Assembly: GCA_003049465.1 (NCBI GenBank)
Contig: PYSS01000037.1
Coordinates: 219,551-283,550, forward strand
Direction of reading: 5' to 3'
Length of the DNA: 64,000 nt
From: Magnaporthiopsis rhizophila
Lineage: Eukaryota; Ascomycota; Sordariomycetes; Magnaporthales; Magnaporthaceae
A model generated the notes under the pieces. The model saw only the letters and a program-made list of their open reading frames with translations. It was not told the origin of the DNA and ran no database searches. This document shows, one piece after another, positions 35,032-45,926 of the stretch. The position numbers were made by a program, and so were the translations under genes. How positions within the stretch are numbered: position 1 is the first letter of the stretch; every line of letters begins with the position of its first letter.

Positions 35032-38000
35032 AAATAGAATAGAAAAAAGGAAGGGGGAAAAGGCCTTATGAGTAGGCAGGTGGTAGGGGAATTAAATGCG
35101 AGTAGAAGAGAGGGTGATATGGTCAAGAAACGATGAAAAATGGCCCGCACTGCCAAATTGGGTATATCCCGTGCAAGTGACGCGGCGAAGCAACAGAAAG
35201 TTTTGGTGAGCCTAGTCCTTATTGTTTTTGATAGTAGGACAAGGTACTCGAAAGCCAGATCCGGTGCAGTCTGTTACCATGGATGTACCAATGGTAACAG
35301 AGTTCTGAAGTGCGAGATGCAGTGCACGGCAAGCAGTAGGTCCGAACGATGTCTGTTGCAGTGAATCTGCGCAGACGCAGGATATATCTGCGACTGTTTG
35401 GTGGTGTCCCTAAGGACCGTCTCGCTATAACATGAAGATCATCGTCAAGGGCAGGCGACAGGTCGGTTGTGGCAGGTGGAAGGGTGCGAGAGGTTGCTGA
35501 GAAGAATGCGTCTCCTCTTTCTCTCTATGCGTGGGTGCGGACGAGGATGTCTGCGCTTGTCTGTGCTGAGGTGGGATGCGGAAGCGGGTAGGTTAGGAAG
35601 ATTGATTGAAGTGAAAAAAAAAGTTCGACACGAAAGAAGAGCTGTGTCACAAAGCCGTCTGTGGAAGTGGAAAGTAGCAACTTTGTGGCCTCGACTCGCC
35701 GCCAGATGGGGTTGGCCACAAGCAAGAGAAATTGGCGATGGCTAGAAAATCCAGGGTCAGCAGTGCGGGTTGGTGGGAGGGGTGGGTGTGTTTATCATCC
35801 ATCATGCCGGATTAGTCCCGACCTTTCTTTCGCAGACACCGGTGTCGCTCCAAAAAGGGATGGATCCAAGGGGGCCCTGGCTTGCCGCCAACGGCTGGGT
35901 CTTTCCGAGCGAAAAATTCCCCTTTGCTCCTTTTTTTTTCTCGCTCTGTTGACTTCTCCGACGCCACTCTACGTTGGCACGCTGATCGAAATCAAATTCT
36001 TGGCTTCTGAATGGCTCTCTTGGCTGCATTTGTACGACAAAAAAAAAAAAAATCAGGGTCCAAGGCCTTCTCACTTCAGCAGATGATGAAAGAGCTACGG
36101 GTTGCCGGATGAGGCAAGCTGACCAGGCACTACAGAAATCTCGCCCCCTTCCGACGGATGGAAAATCTTCAATTTGCTGGTGGAGACGCCACGACAAGTA
36201 CCTGCACTGTAGGTGCACCGTAGGCCAGGATCACGCCAAAACGGCAAACTGGACCGTCCAGGTAGCACGGAATCCCAGCTCCACTGCTGCGCTGCGCGTG
36301 CAGCCAACGACACACCAGGCGGCTCAACTAGGTGATGCCCGCACGCTCACCCACCACCAGACTTTATTGGTGTGCATGGAGGTCCACCCGGCCACATGAA
36401 GCTACGATCGACCCGTCAACAACACAACTGGGTCGGCCCCACCTGCCACCACGCACCCCCAAATTGCCCTCAATTCAGGTGGTGGAAAAGACAAAGATTT
36501 TCAGCGGCAAGTTGCGGAGTCAGCCATGAATCACCCGGGGCTGGGCACTTGCCTCGGCACAGTATGTACTGGCATGGGGTGCGTAGTAAGTCTGGTGCCC
36601 TGTGCTGACAATTCCTTACGCCTCCGTTTTGTGCAGGTTCCTGCCAGCACAATAAAACAAAACAGAACACAGGCACGAGCACGAGCACGAACTGGGGGGC
36701 GACTCTTGCAACGCCTTTGACCACGGGCGCCCCTTTCGACACTGACCGCCGGACCGGGCAAGACCATGCACATGTGTCGTCCGAATACATTCTAGAAGTG
36801 GCCATCCACGGTCGGCCTAGCCAGCGCATCCGTTTTTTTGGTCCTAGCAAAACGGTCGCCGCCCCCCGTTGTGCCTGTTTCTCAATTCTAGGGTGCCTTG
36901 GTCAAAGGGCAATCAATCTGGAGGTGGTGCTTTTGTCCTTTCAGGCTGGCAGCTGTGACGATCCAGTTGACCGCTCGGACTGGCGCAGACGCTACCATCT
37001 CCCCAGCGGCACGCCATGCCAAGCCACTCGCGTCGTCAGCACAACAGACATAATGCGGACAAACCCTGGCGTTCCATCATGCTGTCGTCAAACCATAGGT
37101 ACCCACAGGATAACCTATGTACAGCGGTAAGCTTCTGCATCTCGGAGCTGTGTATCGGCAGCCAGACCGCTCAGGAGCCCGCGGGGCTTCCAATTTCCAC
37201 CCCCAATGAAGCGGTGAATCTGGTGTGCGTGCAGGTCGTGCTATCTACCCTGCGTCCTACTGGCGCACGTATGTCCTTTAGCGCGTCCAGTAAGGGAGGT
37301 ACAGCCTGGGAGACCATGCACCCGTAGAGTGAGGGCTCTGCAACATCAGGGCCGGATGCAACCTCGAATTGAACCCCCCAGCGAGGATCGGAGAAAGCAC
37401 GGGGCATTTACTTACAGCTATACATGGCGACCCCGTACCCGCATACCCATATGCTTGCGTATATATGCGCGAGGTAGGGTGAAGGCTGGTCGGGGTAGCA
37501 ATTCCCGACATACCCCCACCCCATCCGACACCCACAACATCGTGATGTGTGGTCGCGTTGAGCGAAGCATGTGTGAGCAGTCTTGGTGCGCAGATGCGGT
37601 CTTTCGGGGCCTTGCGCCAAATCAAGACGGGGGCATCCTGGGTGACTGGCTGACGGCCAGCCCGCCTCCCAGGCAATGAGCTCATCTGGCACAGGAGAAC
37701 CACAAAACAAAAAGAAAGGGCAAGGAAACAAGGAAACCGACATTAACAGTCGCCCCAGCACCAGAACGGACATGGCCAGCACCACTGGGCTTTTGGTCCA
37801 CCTGGTTGAGTTCGATAGGCCGGCGATGCGCTAGGGCAATGGTGCGGATAGGGACCGACACCAGCAAAAACACATGCGCCTGCATCTAGTGTACCAGGTT
37901 CCTCTGTCGAACGTGCGCTCGCGCCCAAATGAATGCCAAGAATCGAAAAGAAATGGTTGAAACAATCTTGTGGCGCCACGGGCATGCTGCCCGCGTTCCG

Positions 38001-40748
38001 TTTCCTCGCTCCTCGAAGCCTTAGCCTGCCGATCCCTACCTAGGGAAGCAGGACCCTTTTTTTTTCTTTGTCACTGATCGCTATTCCCTCCAATGCCCTT
38101 CCTCTTCTCTCACTACGAACATCGCTTCACAGTGAACTGCAGTAATCATGCGGAACTTATGTATGTAGGGAGCTATTAGCCTGGACCGTCGGGGACGGCG
38201 ATTCGGTGTCATGTTTTGCAGGTCTCCACACGCAGCGCACGGCTCTGCACAAGCGTAGCACCGCTTGGCTGAGTGGCTGCAGCTGTGAGCCGTGAGGCGC
38301 TGCGCCAAGAGTACAGTAAAACAAGACCCAGACCGCTCAAAAGTCGCTCGCAGCAGGACACCCATTCTGGCCCGGGAGGGGGTGTCTAAGCAGGAAAGAG
38401 GGGGAGTGTGTGTCGATTAGGTACTTCGGATGGTCTGGCCGTCGCAAGAAAACAGGACGAGAAGAACAAGATGAAGAAAGCGAGGAAGAAGCTAAAGAAA
38501 TAAAATCTAACCATTTAATGACTCGCTCTCCCATCAGCCCTGATCTCGGCCTTCCACGAAAAGAAGGAGGGGGACGCGGCCGGCATGGCTGAGCGTGTCA
38601 TGGCTGGGTGTGCGTTGTGCGTGAGTGCCCGAGTGTTGTGGGCGGGTGAGTGGATGGGATGTGATGGACGGACGGTGGCGGCTGGCAGCTGGGACGCATT
38701 CTCCGTTGCATCTATTAATCTTCGCATGTCGTAAAAACAACGCATCCTCCAGTAGACGTCTGGCCCCCGGTGCTATGACAACACAGCAACAGCAACAGCA
38801 ACAGCAAGATTGGCGGGGGAGCCGGGTCAGCCCTGGGTATCAGGTTGGCTGGAAGTGGGCTGAAAGATGCGGCACGTCACCCTCTCCAGCTGTCCCATGC
38901 GATCAGGTATGTGCACAGGTAGGTCTCCAGTGGAGGAAAAGAAATATCCCTCGCGCGCGCCCCATCTGTCCGAACGAACAGCATACCGTCACATTCTGGT
39001 ATCCGCCCATCGTTCCCTGTTTGGCGCCCCATCGTCGTCGCCTGTCGCCATGTGATGATGTGCGGTCTCCATGTCGGCGCGTTTGGTGTGGATGCGGCTA
39101 GAGTGCTCAGCATCCACCCACGTGCTGCTCACGAACTCTTTCGGTGGCTTTTGGGGAGCATGACCTCTTTTCTGATCCATGAAAGAGACCAGCCAAAAAA
39201 AAATAGCCGATGGAGCTACTGTAGGAAAAGAAACCTGCGGCTGGACAGAACAAGAAAAAATCACATCATCGTGCAGATCCGGTTGGTCACCAAGAACGAC
39301 GAGGGATATTCTCTCTGCTCGCGCAGGTGGTCGCCGCGACTCGGGGTCTGTTCGGCCGCCCTCTTTTCGATAATGAAACGTGGTACGCGTGTACAGGCGG
39401 ATTCGATGGAAGCCAAGAGCAGGTCACTCGTCGCGCCCAGTCGGAGCATAGATCATCAGGGCGATTGGCGACGGCATGTTGGGCGCGGGGCGATCTCCCA
39501 GCCCAGCCCAAACCCCACACCTCCCCGCTAACCCCCGGCTTACCGTTTTCGGCGCTGGCGTGGCATGCCTACATGAAGGGTCCATCGAGGAGAAACGCGG
39601 GGGTGCGGCGGCGGCACCGCTCTCCGCTGTCCGCCGCCCGCTGTCCTTTCACATGGAACGCAGTTCATGCTGTCTTTGGGAGGTCTCGTGTTGCATCCGG
39701 CGCCCCGCGGACGGTACGCTAGGCTTGTCCAGTAATATCAGTTTGCATTTATAAGACGAAGGAATAGAGTGACAGGCCGAGTGTGGGTACATGTCCCGTC
39801 TTGTGGTTGCCGTTGCGAATCCGTGTGATATCTGCTGGCGAGCCGACTACCCCATGAATACCTTCAACCTCCGGCTTAAGTGTTTAACCCCCCTCGACAC
39901 ATGCGAGCCAAGCCCAGAGGAGGCAGATGCTATCCGGCAGGCAGGTGGGAAAACTAATCCGAATCCGAAAAGTTGGCACCTTGTATTACGTCCAGAAGAC
40001 CAAAATTAGCGCAGCTCAAAGTCAAGAAACGTCTCTGCATCTGATCTCAGGCTTCACGCCACTCAGTGCCAACCGGCCGGGCAGGTCCAGCCCTATCCTC
40101 GTGGAGAGAGCAGTGTGCTCCACGGTGCTCCCCTGTCTGATGAAACAGGCCGAATGAACTATGCGGGATTTCTTGCAGGGGCTGTAACTGCGTATATCAC
40201 GGAAGATCAAAGCTACAAAGGTTCAATGACGACGTTGCTTCGGTGCGCAGGCGTCTGCCCTGTACATTGGAGGCCCCTATTCGGGGTGGTCGTGATGCAG
40301 ACATGTTTGTTGGGGTCCGTGGAGTGGATGAGGAAGGGAGATCCTATCTCCCCGATTTCTACTGCCGGTGACGAGAGGACTTACAGGCACATCCAGTTTC
40401 AAATCGGACGAATGTCGCCGGCCCGGTTGTTTCCGCGAACTCAATATGCGCCCAGAAGTCAGAAGTGACATTTAGAACATGACTTGTCTGCAGATTGAGC
40501 CGGGTTATCGTCACCCGCCACAATAGCAAAGTGGCTTGTTTCGTTGTGTGGCTGCACGGAGCTCGAAACTTTGGGCCGACCTGGGGAGATCACGTTTCAA
40601 GTCACGGGATTGACGCATCGGCTCAGCGGGCCACGGCAAATTGTGACGCTTGGTCCGGCAGCACACATCACCGATCTCCCGCCGACGACGTCCGTCTCCG
40701 AAACAGAGGTCAATATCCCAACCCCGCCAATTGGCCGACGACATAACC
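35032..40748. other. 5.7-kb gene-poor region
   Basis: No gene is supported across this span. ORFs up to 159 codons overlap in several frames, and none has a signal peptide, conserved motif or consistent splice sites. GC content is similar to flanking genes. It holds a CAACAG microsatellite at 38784-38807 and short A/T homopolymers. Lineage-specific small genes or long non-coding RNAs could be hidden here but cannot be read from sequence. Confidence 0.45.
38784..38807. repeat. (CAACAG)n hexanucleotide repeat
   Basis: About four perfect CAACAG units in non-coding DNA. Confidence 0.8.
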
Positions 40749-41626
40749 ATGAACTCGCTCCGTGTCGCCCGTGCAGCTCTCCGGGCCCGCCCGTCGGCCG
40801 TCCGAGTGCCGCTGCAGCGGAGAGGCTATGCTGAGGCCGTTTCCGACAAGGCGAGTTTTCCCGGCCCCCGGGCGCGGCTTTTCCTGGTCCCGCTCGCCCA
40901 TATACACTGCGGTGCGCCCATGGGGGAATCTCAATGCTAACCTCTAGGGCAGATCAAGCTGAGCTTGTCGCTTCCCCACCAGGTATGATGGTGCCCGCCC
41001 ACTCACCTCCCCTCGCTTGGGATGGCCGGGCTCCGAAGCCCACGACCAACGCCGCGAGTGTCCCGCCCCAGCCGCGGAGGCTAACCGCTCGAGTTGCGCC
41101 CGCGTAGTCTATCTACAAGTCTCAGGATGTCGTGCAGGTCAACATCCCCGCAGAGTCGGGCGAAATGGGCGTCCTGGCGAACCACGTCCCCTCGATGGAG
41201 CAGCTGAAGCCCGGCCTGGTCGAGATCATTGAAGAGAGCGGGAGCAGCAAGCAGTTCTTCCGTACGTAGCCCGGTCGCTCTGGTGGCTCCGAGGTCGCCA
41301 AACCCACATCATTCACGGCTAACCATGGGTATGCGCAACCGTTACAGTATCGGGTGGTTTCGCCATCGTCCAGCCCGGCTCTCTGATGAGCATCAACGCC
41401 GTCGAGGGCTTCCCCCTCGAGGACTTCAGCGCCGATGCCGTCAAGGCCCAGATCGCCGAGGCCCAGAAGGTGGCCAGCGGCAGCGGAAGCGAGCAGGACA
41501 TTGCAGAGGCCAAGATCGAGCTGGAGGTGAGTTTGCGACTGGTGACCTGCCAATATCAGATGCGGCGTGCTGACCTGAGTTTCGTGCTGCTAGGTGCTGG
41601 AGAGTCTGCAGGCTGTTTTGAAATAG
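40749..41626 (+). CDS. atp16: mitochondrial ATP synthase F1 delta subunit
   Basis: Five exons, 40749-40850, 40953-40982, 41108-41261, 41348-41526 and 41594-41626, encode 165 residues. This is the delta subunit of the F1 central stalk (equivalent to bacterial epsilon), linking rotor and catalytic head. An Arg-rich presequence (MNSLRVARAALRARP..QRRGYA) targets the matrix. The beta-sandwich follows, with VVQVNIPAESGEMGVLANHVPS, LSGGFAIVQPGS and INAVEGFPLEDF, then a C-terminal helical hairpin ending LESLQAVLK. The first intron appears to use a GC donor (AAG|GCGAGT): this joins SDK to IKLSLSLPHQ in frame. A GT donor four bases later (GTTTTC) with an acceptor five bases earlier would insert three residues (ARQ) and cannot be excluded. 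Other introns are canonical. Confidence 0.95.
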
Positions 41627-42316
41627 ACATCTGTCGTAGACATGCCCATCCCGTCCTTGTAGTAGTATACTCTGATCATCAAAAAGCTGCCTTCATGTTT
41701 ATCCTTGCCAGTTCCGCTCTCCAGCCACTTTCACGTTCGCTACCGCGCATGTCGTGTTTCTCCCTGCCCGGAGAACATCTTGCGCTGAAATTTATCCTCC
41801 TCCGCTATGCCAGAGCTGAAGAGGCGTATCACTATCACGCGCGGTATAGCCACGTCCCATCCTAGACGCCTTCACGTGAAATCAGGAACTTTGAAGCAAC
41901 TTGCGCGCGTCTCCTAGGACACGTCAAGGGTCAAACTGGCACCTGCCTCTGTACTTGGGCATATCTAGAGGGCTCCCGACTTTCCCATTTGTCTGTTGAC
42001 TCTGCGTGGTCGAATGGAAGGCGGTTACTGCCCCCTCGACGAAAGCCGCTGCCCAGCCTCCCCAGACTGCAGTATCGAATGGGCGAGAGAAAGAAGGAGC
42101 CATGGGCCGCTGGCCCCGCGAGACGTCATTACATCAGCCCGTGGACCTGGGCCTCAAGTCGCCATGCTCCTGAGCCACCAAGTACCGGAATACCGACTAT
42201 CCGTTTCGTCTGCGGTCTTTACTAGCCGCCCTGGGCTCCCCCTACTAAAGCCCAAATCAAATAATTACAAGCACATCGCTAACACACTCGTTGAATCTGC
42301 CGCTCTCACTGTCACA
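41627..42316. other. intergenic between ATP synthase delta and the Cys-rich frame
   Basis: About 690 bp, no gene seen. The last 60 bp upstream of 42317 are AC-rich like a leader. Confidence 0.55.
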
Positions 42317-44317
42317 ATGAAGACACCACGACTTTGTCATGTCTGCAACGCCATAACCCCTGCATCGGACTTCTGTCACGAATGCGGCCATGATCTCTGC
42401 CAGACCTGCATGTGCGCGATCCCGACTGCCTCGGAGCACCGCTGCAATGCGCTGTCTGGGGATTAGCGAGCTCGGGCGTCCCGAGAGAGTAACGTTGCCG
42501 ATGCGAGCGCCGCGGAGAACCTGATGCACGAAACGACACCTGGCCACGAGGCCACGTCAGACAAGCACCTCCGCTACGGCGATCGACTGAGCGCAGAATC
42601 TCGGGCCATGCCACCAGCGGGGATCCGTCCTCTGCGCGCCAGCAATGACCGCCTCCGAAGCAACCCTTTCATCGTGGCGGATCTGAAGCAAAGGGGCCAC
42701 TGCCGCTTCGAGGAGGCTGAGGCCTCGCAGAGGCGCAAGGCTGAAGAAGAGTGCACGCCAGTGTCCAACATGGGCCGAGATGGTGCTGCTACCTCGAAGG
42801 CGTACGAAGAGGCGGACCGTGATTCGGCAATCAACCTCAGGGATGTTCGGGCCAGGCTTGCCCACACGACCCCCAGGCCGCCTGCCGAGAGAAAGAGGCC
42901 CGAGAGACGCGAGTGGGTTACGCTGAGAAAGACCCAGCACCGGAACAATGGTGGCGGGGCGGATGCCGTGAAGGCAACGGGCTCGGCCGGCAGTGTGGGG
43001 TTGCGAGAGAGCGCCACTCGTGGGCTTGCGGGCAACGGGCTTGACGTGTCTGCCCGAGACATTGCTGCTCAATGTCAGAATGCGGAACAGACAGAGTCGG
43101 GACGAGGGACGACCTCGGAGCAAGTCGCGGAAAAGAAGTCAGGGAAAGCCCCAGAGCAGGCACACCCACACAAGCTTGCCACAACTCCTGAGGCTCAGAA
43201 GCAGGCGGCTCATGTGGCGGCACAGGCAGAGCCTGCCGCGACGAGCAGAAGCATCGGCCATGCGCAGGCGGGGTCCGCCGCGATAGGTGTCAGGTCTGGC
43301 GCTGCTGGTGCCTCGAAAACGGGCGTGCCACCTGCATACTCGACCGGGCAGAAGGTGGTTTCCACCGAGCAACAGAACATGGCTTCTGCCGAACAGCAAA
43401 AGACCGCATTGACGGAGCAGCAGAAGAAAGCCTCTACCGAACAGCAAAAGATCACCTCGACCGAGCAGGAGAAGAAGGCGTCGACCGAACAACAGAAGAG
43501 CCCCTCGACGGGACAGCAAAAGAGGGTCTCGAACGAGCAGCAGCAAAAGGCTTTCACCGAACAGCACAAGAAGTCTTCGGAACAGCAGAAGACTGCCTCG
43601 ACTGAGCAGCAGGAGAAACCTTCGGGACAGCAGAAAACACCTGTGACGGAGCAGCGGAACAAGGCTTCAACCGAACAGCAACCCGGACAGCAACGTGAAC
43701 ACGAAGAACATGGCTATCGCGACCAGCATCAACAGCGCGACCACCGTCAGGAGCATCAGCATCAGCATCAGCACAGCCAAAATTACCACCGCCATCAACA
43801 CGAACAGCACCAGGACCACCACGTCCAGTCTTCCCAGCAGCAGCATAACAGCTCCAGGACGCTCCTCCACGAGGGAGGGACTGGGTCGCATGCGTGTCAA
43901 AGATCCGACGAGGGCTTGCGCAAACAAGACCACAAGAGCACCGCCGGACCCGCCCCTCGAAAGGGGCGGGCCGGATAGGAGACGGCCCAGCAGCCGTTGT
44001 CGACGGGCATCCAGGCCGGCGACGGCAGGGCAGCAGCAAAGAGCGAGGAGGAGGCTGCGCGGTCACAGAAGACGGCCGATGCGGCGCCAGACGGGCACGA
44101 GTGCGTCTAGAAGGAGCGGTACCTCGTCTTGGCGTCCGAGGTGCACGAACTGAGGATGACCATGTCGGACCTGCGGACGTCGGAGCTGGCGTGGCATGAA
44201 GTCCATGCGGCGCTGGGCCGCACGGATGACGACCTCGGTCTCGAAGGGATGACCATTGTCATCCACATAAAGGGCAGGGATGACCTCGTCATCAACACGG
44301 ACCTGAGAGAGGCTTGA
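42317..44317 (+). CDS. Cys-rich, Gln-repeat protein frame interrupted by three TAG codons
   Basis: One reading frame stays open for about 667 codons apart from TAG at 42464, 43976 and 44108; it ends in TGA at 44315. The N-terminus has a zinc-binding pattern C7-x2-C10-x9-C20-x2-C23-x4-C28-x2-C31-x-C33 ending in EHRC. Then come a charged disordered part, about 14 degenerate octapeptides of the TEQQKKAS type (43360-43687), and a His/Gln-rich tract. The C-terminal piece has an ordered look (GLEGMTIVIHIKGRDDLVINTDL). A 54-nt intron at 42454-42507 (donor GTCTGG, GTAAC branch, acceptor GCGAG) would remove the first TAG in frame. A 54-nt intron at 44101-44154 (donor GTGCGT) could remove the third, at the cost of plausible coding. 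The second has only weak options (for example 43894-44028). Real intron-containing gene, decayed gene and shorter separate genes all remain possible. Confidence 0.5.
43360..43687 (+). repeat. 24-bp coding minisatellite (octapeptide repeats)
   Basis: Roughly 14 degenerate 24-bp units encode S/T-T-E-Q-Q-K-x-A octapeptides inside the Cys-rich/Gln-repeat frame. Units keep the reading frame, including a few shortened ones (SSEQQKTA, PSGQQKTP). Such intragenic repeats often vary in copy number between strains. Confidence 0.85.
43944..43974 (+). other. strong hairpin adjacent to in-frame TAG
   Basis: CCCGCCCCT (43949-43957) pairs perfectly with AGGGGCGGG (43962-43970) around a CGAA loop. Outside, CCGG (43944-43947) pairs with CCGG (43971-43974), leaving one bulged A. 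The TAG at 43976 follows immediately. Confidence 0.7.
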
Positions 44318-44879
44318 GAGACGGCGGGTGTGGGCGCGCTGAGAATCAAGCGGGTTTTTGAGTAAACTAATACCGTGTTATAGACATGCATATGTCTTCT
44401 CGGATATCTGCCATCCGCCGCGGGCCGCTCCGGGCATTTACCCATGTTGACTGGGATTCCTGCTGGACGTTTATCTCCACCCCCTATTTTGTCGTGGCGG
44501 GCATTGAGGCCGGCTCGGAGGACGCCGATTCCCTACCTGTATTGACTCACAGTCATCATTATAGCACAATAGTTGAATACACTTCATTATGTCTCGTGGT
44601 TTCCTGTTGACGTCTAGAATCTTGTGGCGTCGCGTTCCGGTTCAGGGGCAGACGGACGGGGCAATCCTGCCAGCCTCAGCCTCGTGGCGTGGGCCCACTC
44701 CCCACAGCACAGTCGCCTCCCAGCCGATTTCGGTCCCTAGGCAGCGCAGCGATCTCGCACCACCACAAGCAACTAAAAGCACGTGCGTCGATGGCTTTTG
44801 ACACAGATCAACGTCACGGCCGCCATATTATTGTGTTGAGAGCCCGATAAGCCCACCTACCTAGGCTGCCAGGACTGAG
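44318..44879. other. intergenic, isochorismatase-like promoter
   Basis: No gene seen. A CCACCTACCTAG motif at 44854-44864 lies about 15-25 bp upstream of the isochorismatase-like start, inside its presumed leader. Confidence 0.55.
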
Positions 44880-45926
44880 ATGCGACAGCTGCTCGCCAGA
44901 CCCGCGCTGCTGCCCTCAACTCGCGTCGTCCGTCAGCCCCTTCTCTTGCGCCCCTCCGGCATCGCCGCCACTACCATGGCGACCAAAGCAGCCCCGGGGA
45001 CGACGACGACGACCCGGCGACTGGGTGCGTGGCCCTGATCTACCGACAAATGCCGTTCGTTATTGTCGCTGACCCAAATAAATGAACCGAAATTACAGAG
45101 AACCCCGTCGTATTGTAAGTTTTGTGGCAGCCTCTCACTCGCTCCCCCCCCCTTGGTCCTGCATATCTGTGGTAGCACTCGAACTGACAAGGCCCCCCAT
45201 TTACTGCCTAGCGTGTGCGATATCCAAGAAAAGTTCAGGAACGCCATTTGGGAATTCGACAAGGTGTAAGTAGCTACCTATGAGCAGTCCGTTTTGGGGT
45301 AAAGTCCGGGGCCCAGCTCCCATTTTATAAATTTCAAAAAAAAAAAAAAAAAAAAAAAAAAACCCTGACCACAAACCCAACAATGCAGCGTCCTCACGGC
45401 ACAAAAGGTCCTCAAGGCCGCCCAGGTGCTCTCGATCCCCATCTACGCCACGACCCAGAACCGGGCCCGACTGGGGCCGACGGTGCCGGAGCTGGACCGG
45501 CTCCTGTCGGCCGCGGGGGCCCTGACGCGCGAGCACTCGGACAAGACGCGCTTCTCCATGTGGACGCCGGCAGTGCAGCACGCGCTGCAGCGGGATCTGG
45601 GCTCCCAAACGGCAACGGCCTCGATCGCCATCGTGGGCATCGAGTCGCACATCTGCGTCACGCAGACGGCGCTGGACCTGCTGCGCGCCGGCCACCGCGT
45701 GCACGTGCTCGCCGACGGCGTCAGCTCGTGCAACCGCGAGGAGGTGCCCCTGGCACTGGCCCGCCTGCGCGCCGAGGGCGCCGTCGTCACGTCGAGCGAG
45801 AGTTGGCTGTACGAGGTCATGGGCGACGCCGCCGTGCCCGAGTTCCGCGCCATCGTCGGGCTCGTCAAGGAGACGTCGACCGACACCGCTGCCGTGCTGA
45901 GGTCGCTGCTCCCGGCCAAGATGTGA
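44880..45926 (+). CDS. isochorismatase-fold hydrolase (ISOC1/2-like)
   Basis: Exons 44880-45024, 45099-45114, 45212-45265 and 45389-45926 encode 250 residues. The catalytic triad of the cysteine-hydrolase family is visible: Asp57 in VFVCDIQEKF, Lys124 in SDKTRFSMW and Cys161 in GIESHICVTQT. Relatives of the ISOC1/2 type have poorly defined substrates, so no reaction is claimed. Exon 2 is only 16 nt and exon 3 only 54 nt; phases 1, 2 and 2 all close correctly and restore ENPVVFVCDIQEKF. The first 32 residues are Arg/Leu-rich with no acids (MRQLLARPALLPSTRVVRQ), like a mitochondrial presequence. A second in-frame ATG at 44976 would give a cytosolic form. The third intron carries an A27 run just before the acceptor region. 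Confidence 0.9.
45336..45362. repeat. poly-A tract (27 nt) inside an intron
   Basis: A27 on the sense strand of the isochorismatase-like third intron, 26 nt before the 3' splice site, where fungal introns normally favour pyrimidines. Confidence 0.85.

Noticed and set aside
38266..38276. A-box-like TGGCTGAGTGG
   Set aside because: No B box within the next 100 bp and no cloverleaf can be drawn.
39791..40009. 72-codon ORF with several Cys residues
   Set aside because: No signal peptide, no motif, no supporting splice or promoter signals; chance occurrence cannot be excluded.
43360..43687. CRISPR-like regular repeats
   Set aside because: Units are contiguous, degenerate and in-frame codons of a protein repeat, with no spacers, in a eukaryotic genome.
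42317..44317. RIP (repeat-induced point mutation) as the cause of the TAG codons
   Set aside because: The region is GC-rich with many intact CAG codons and no excess of TpA; isolated mutations or introns fit better than RIP.
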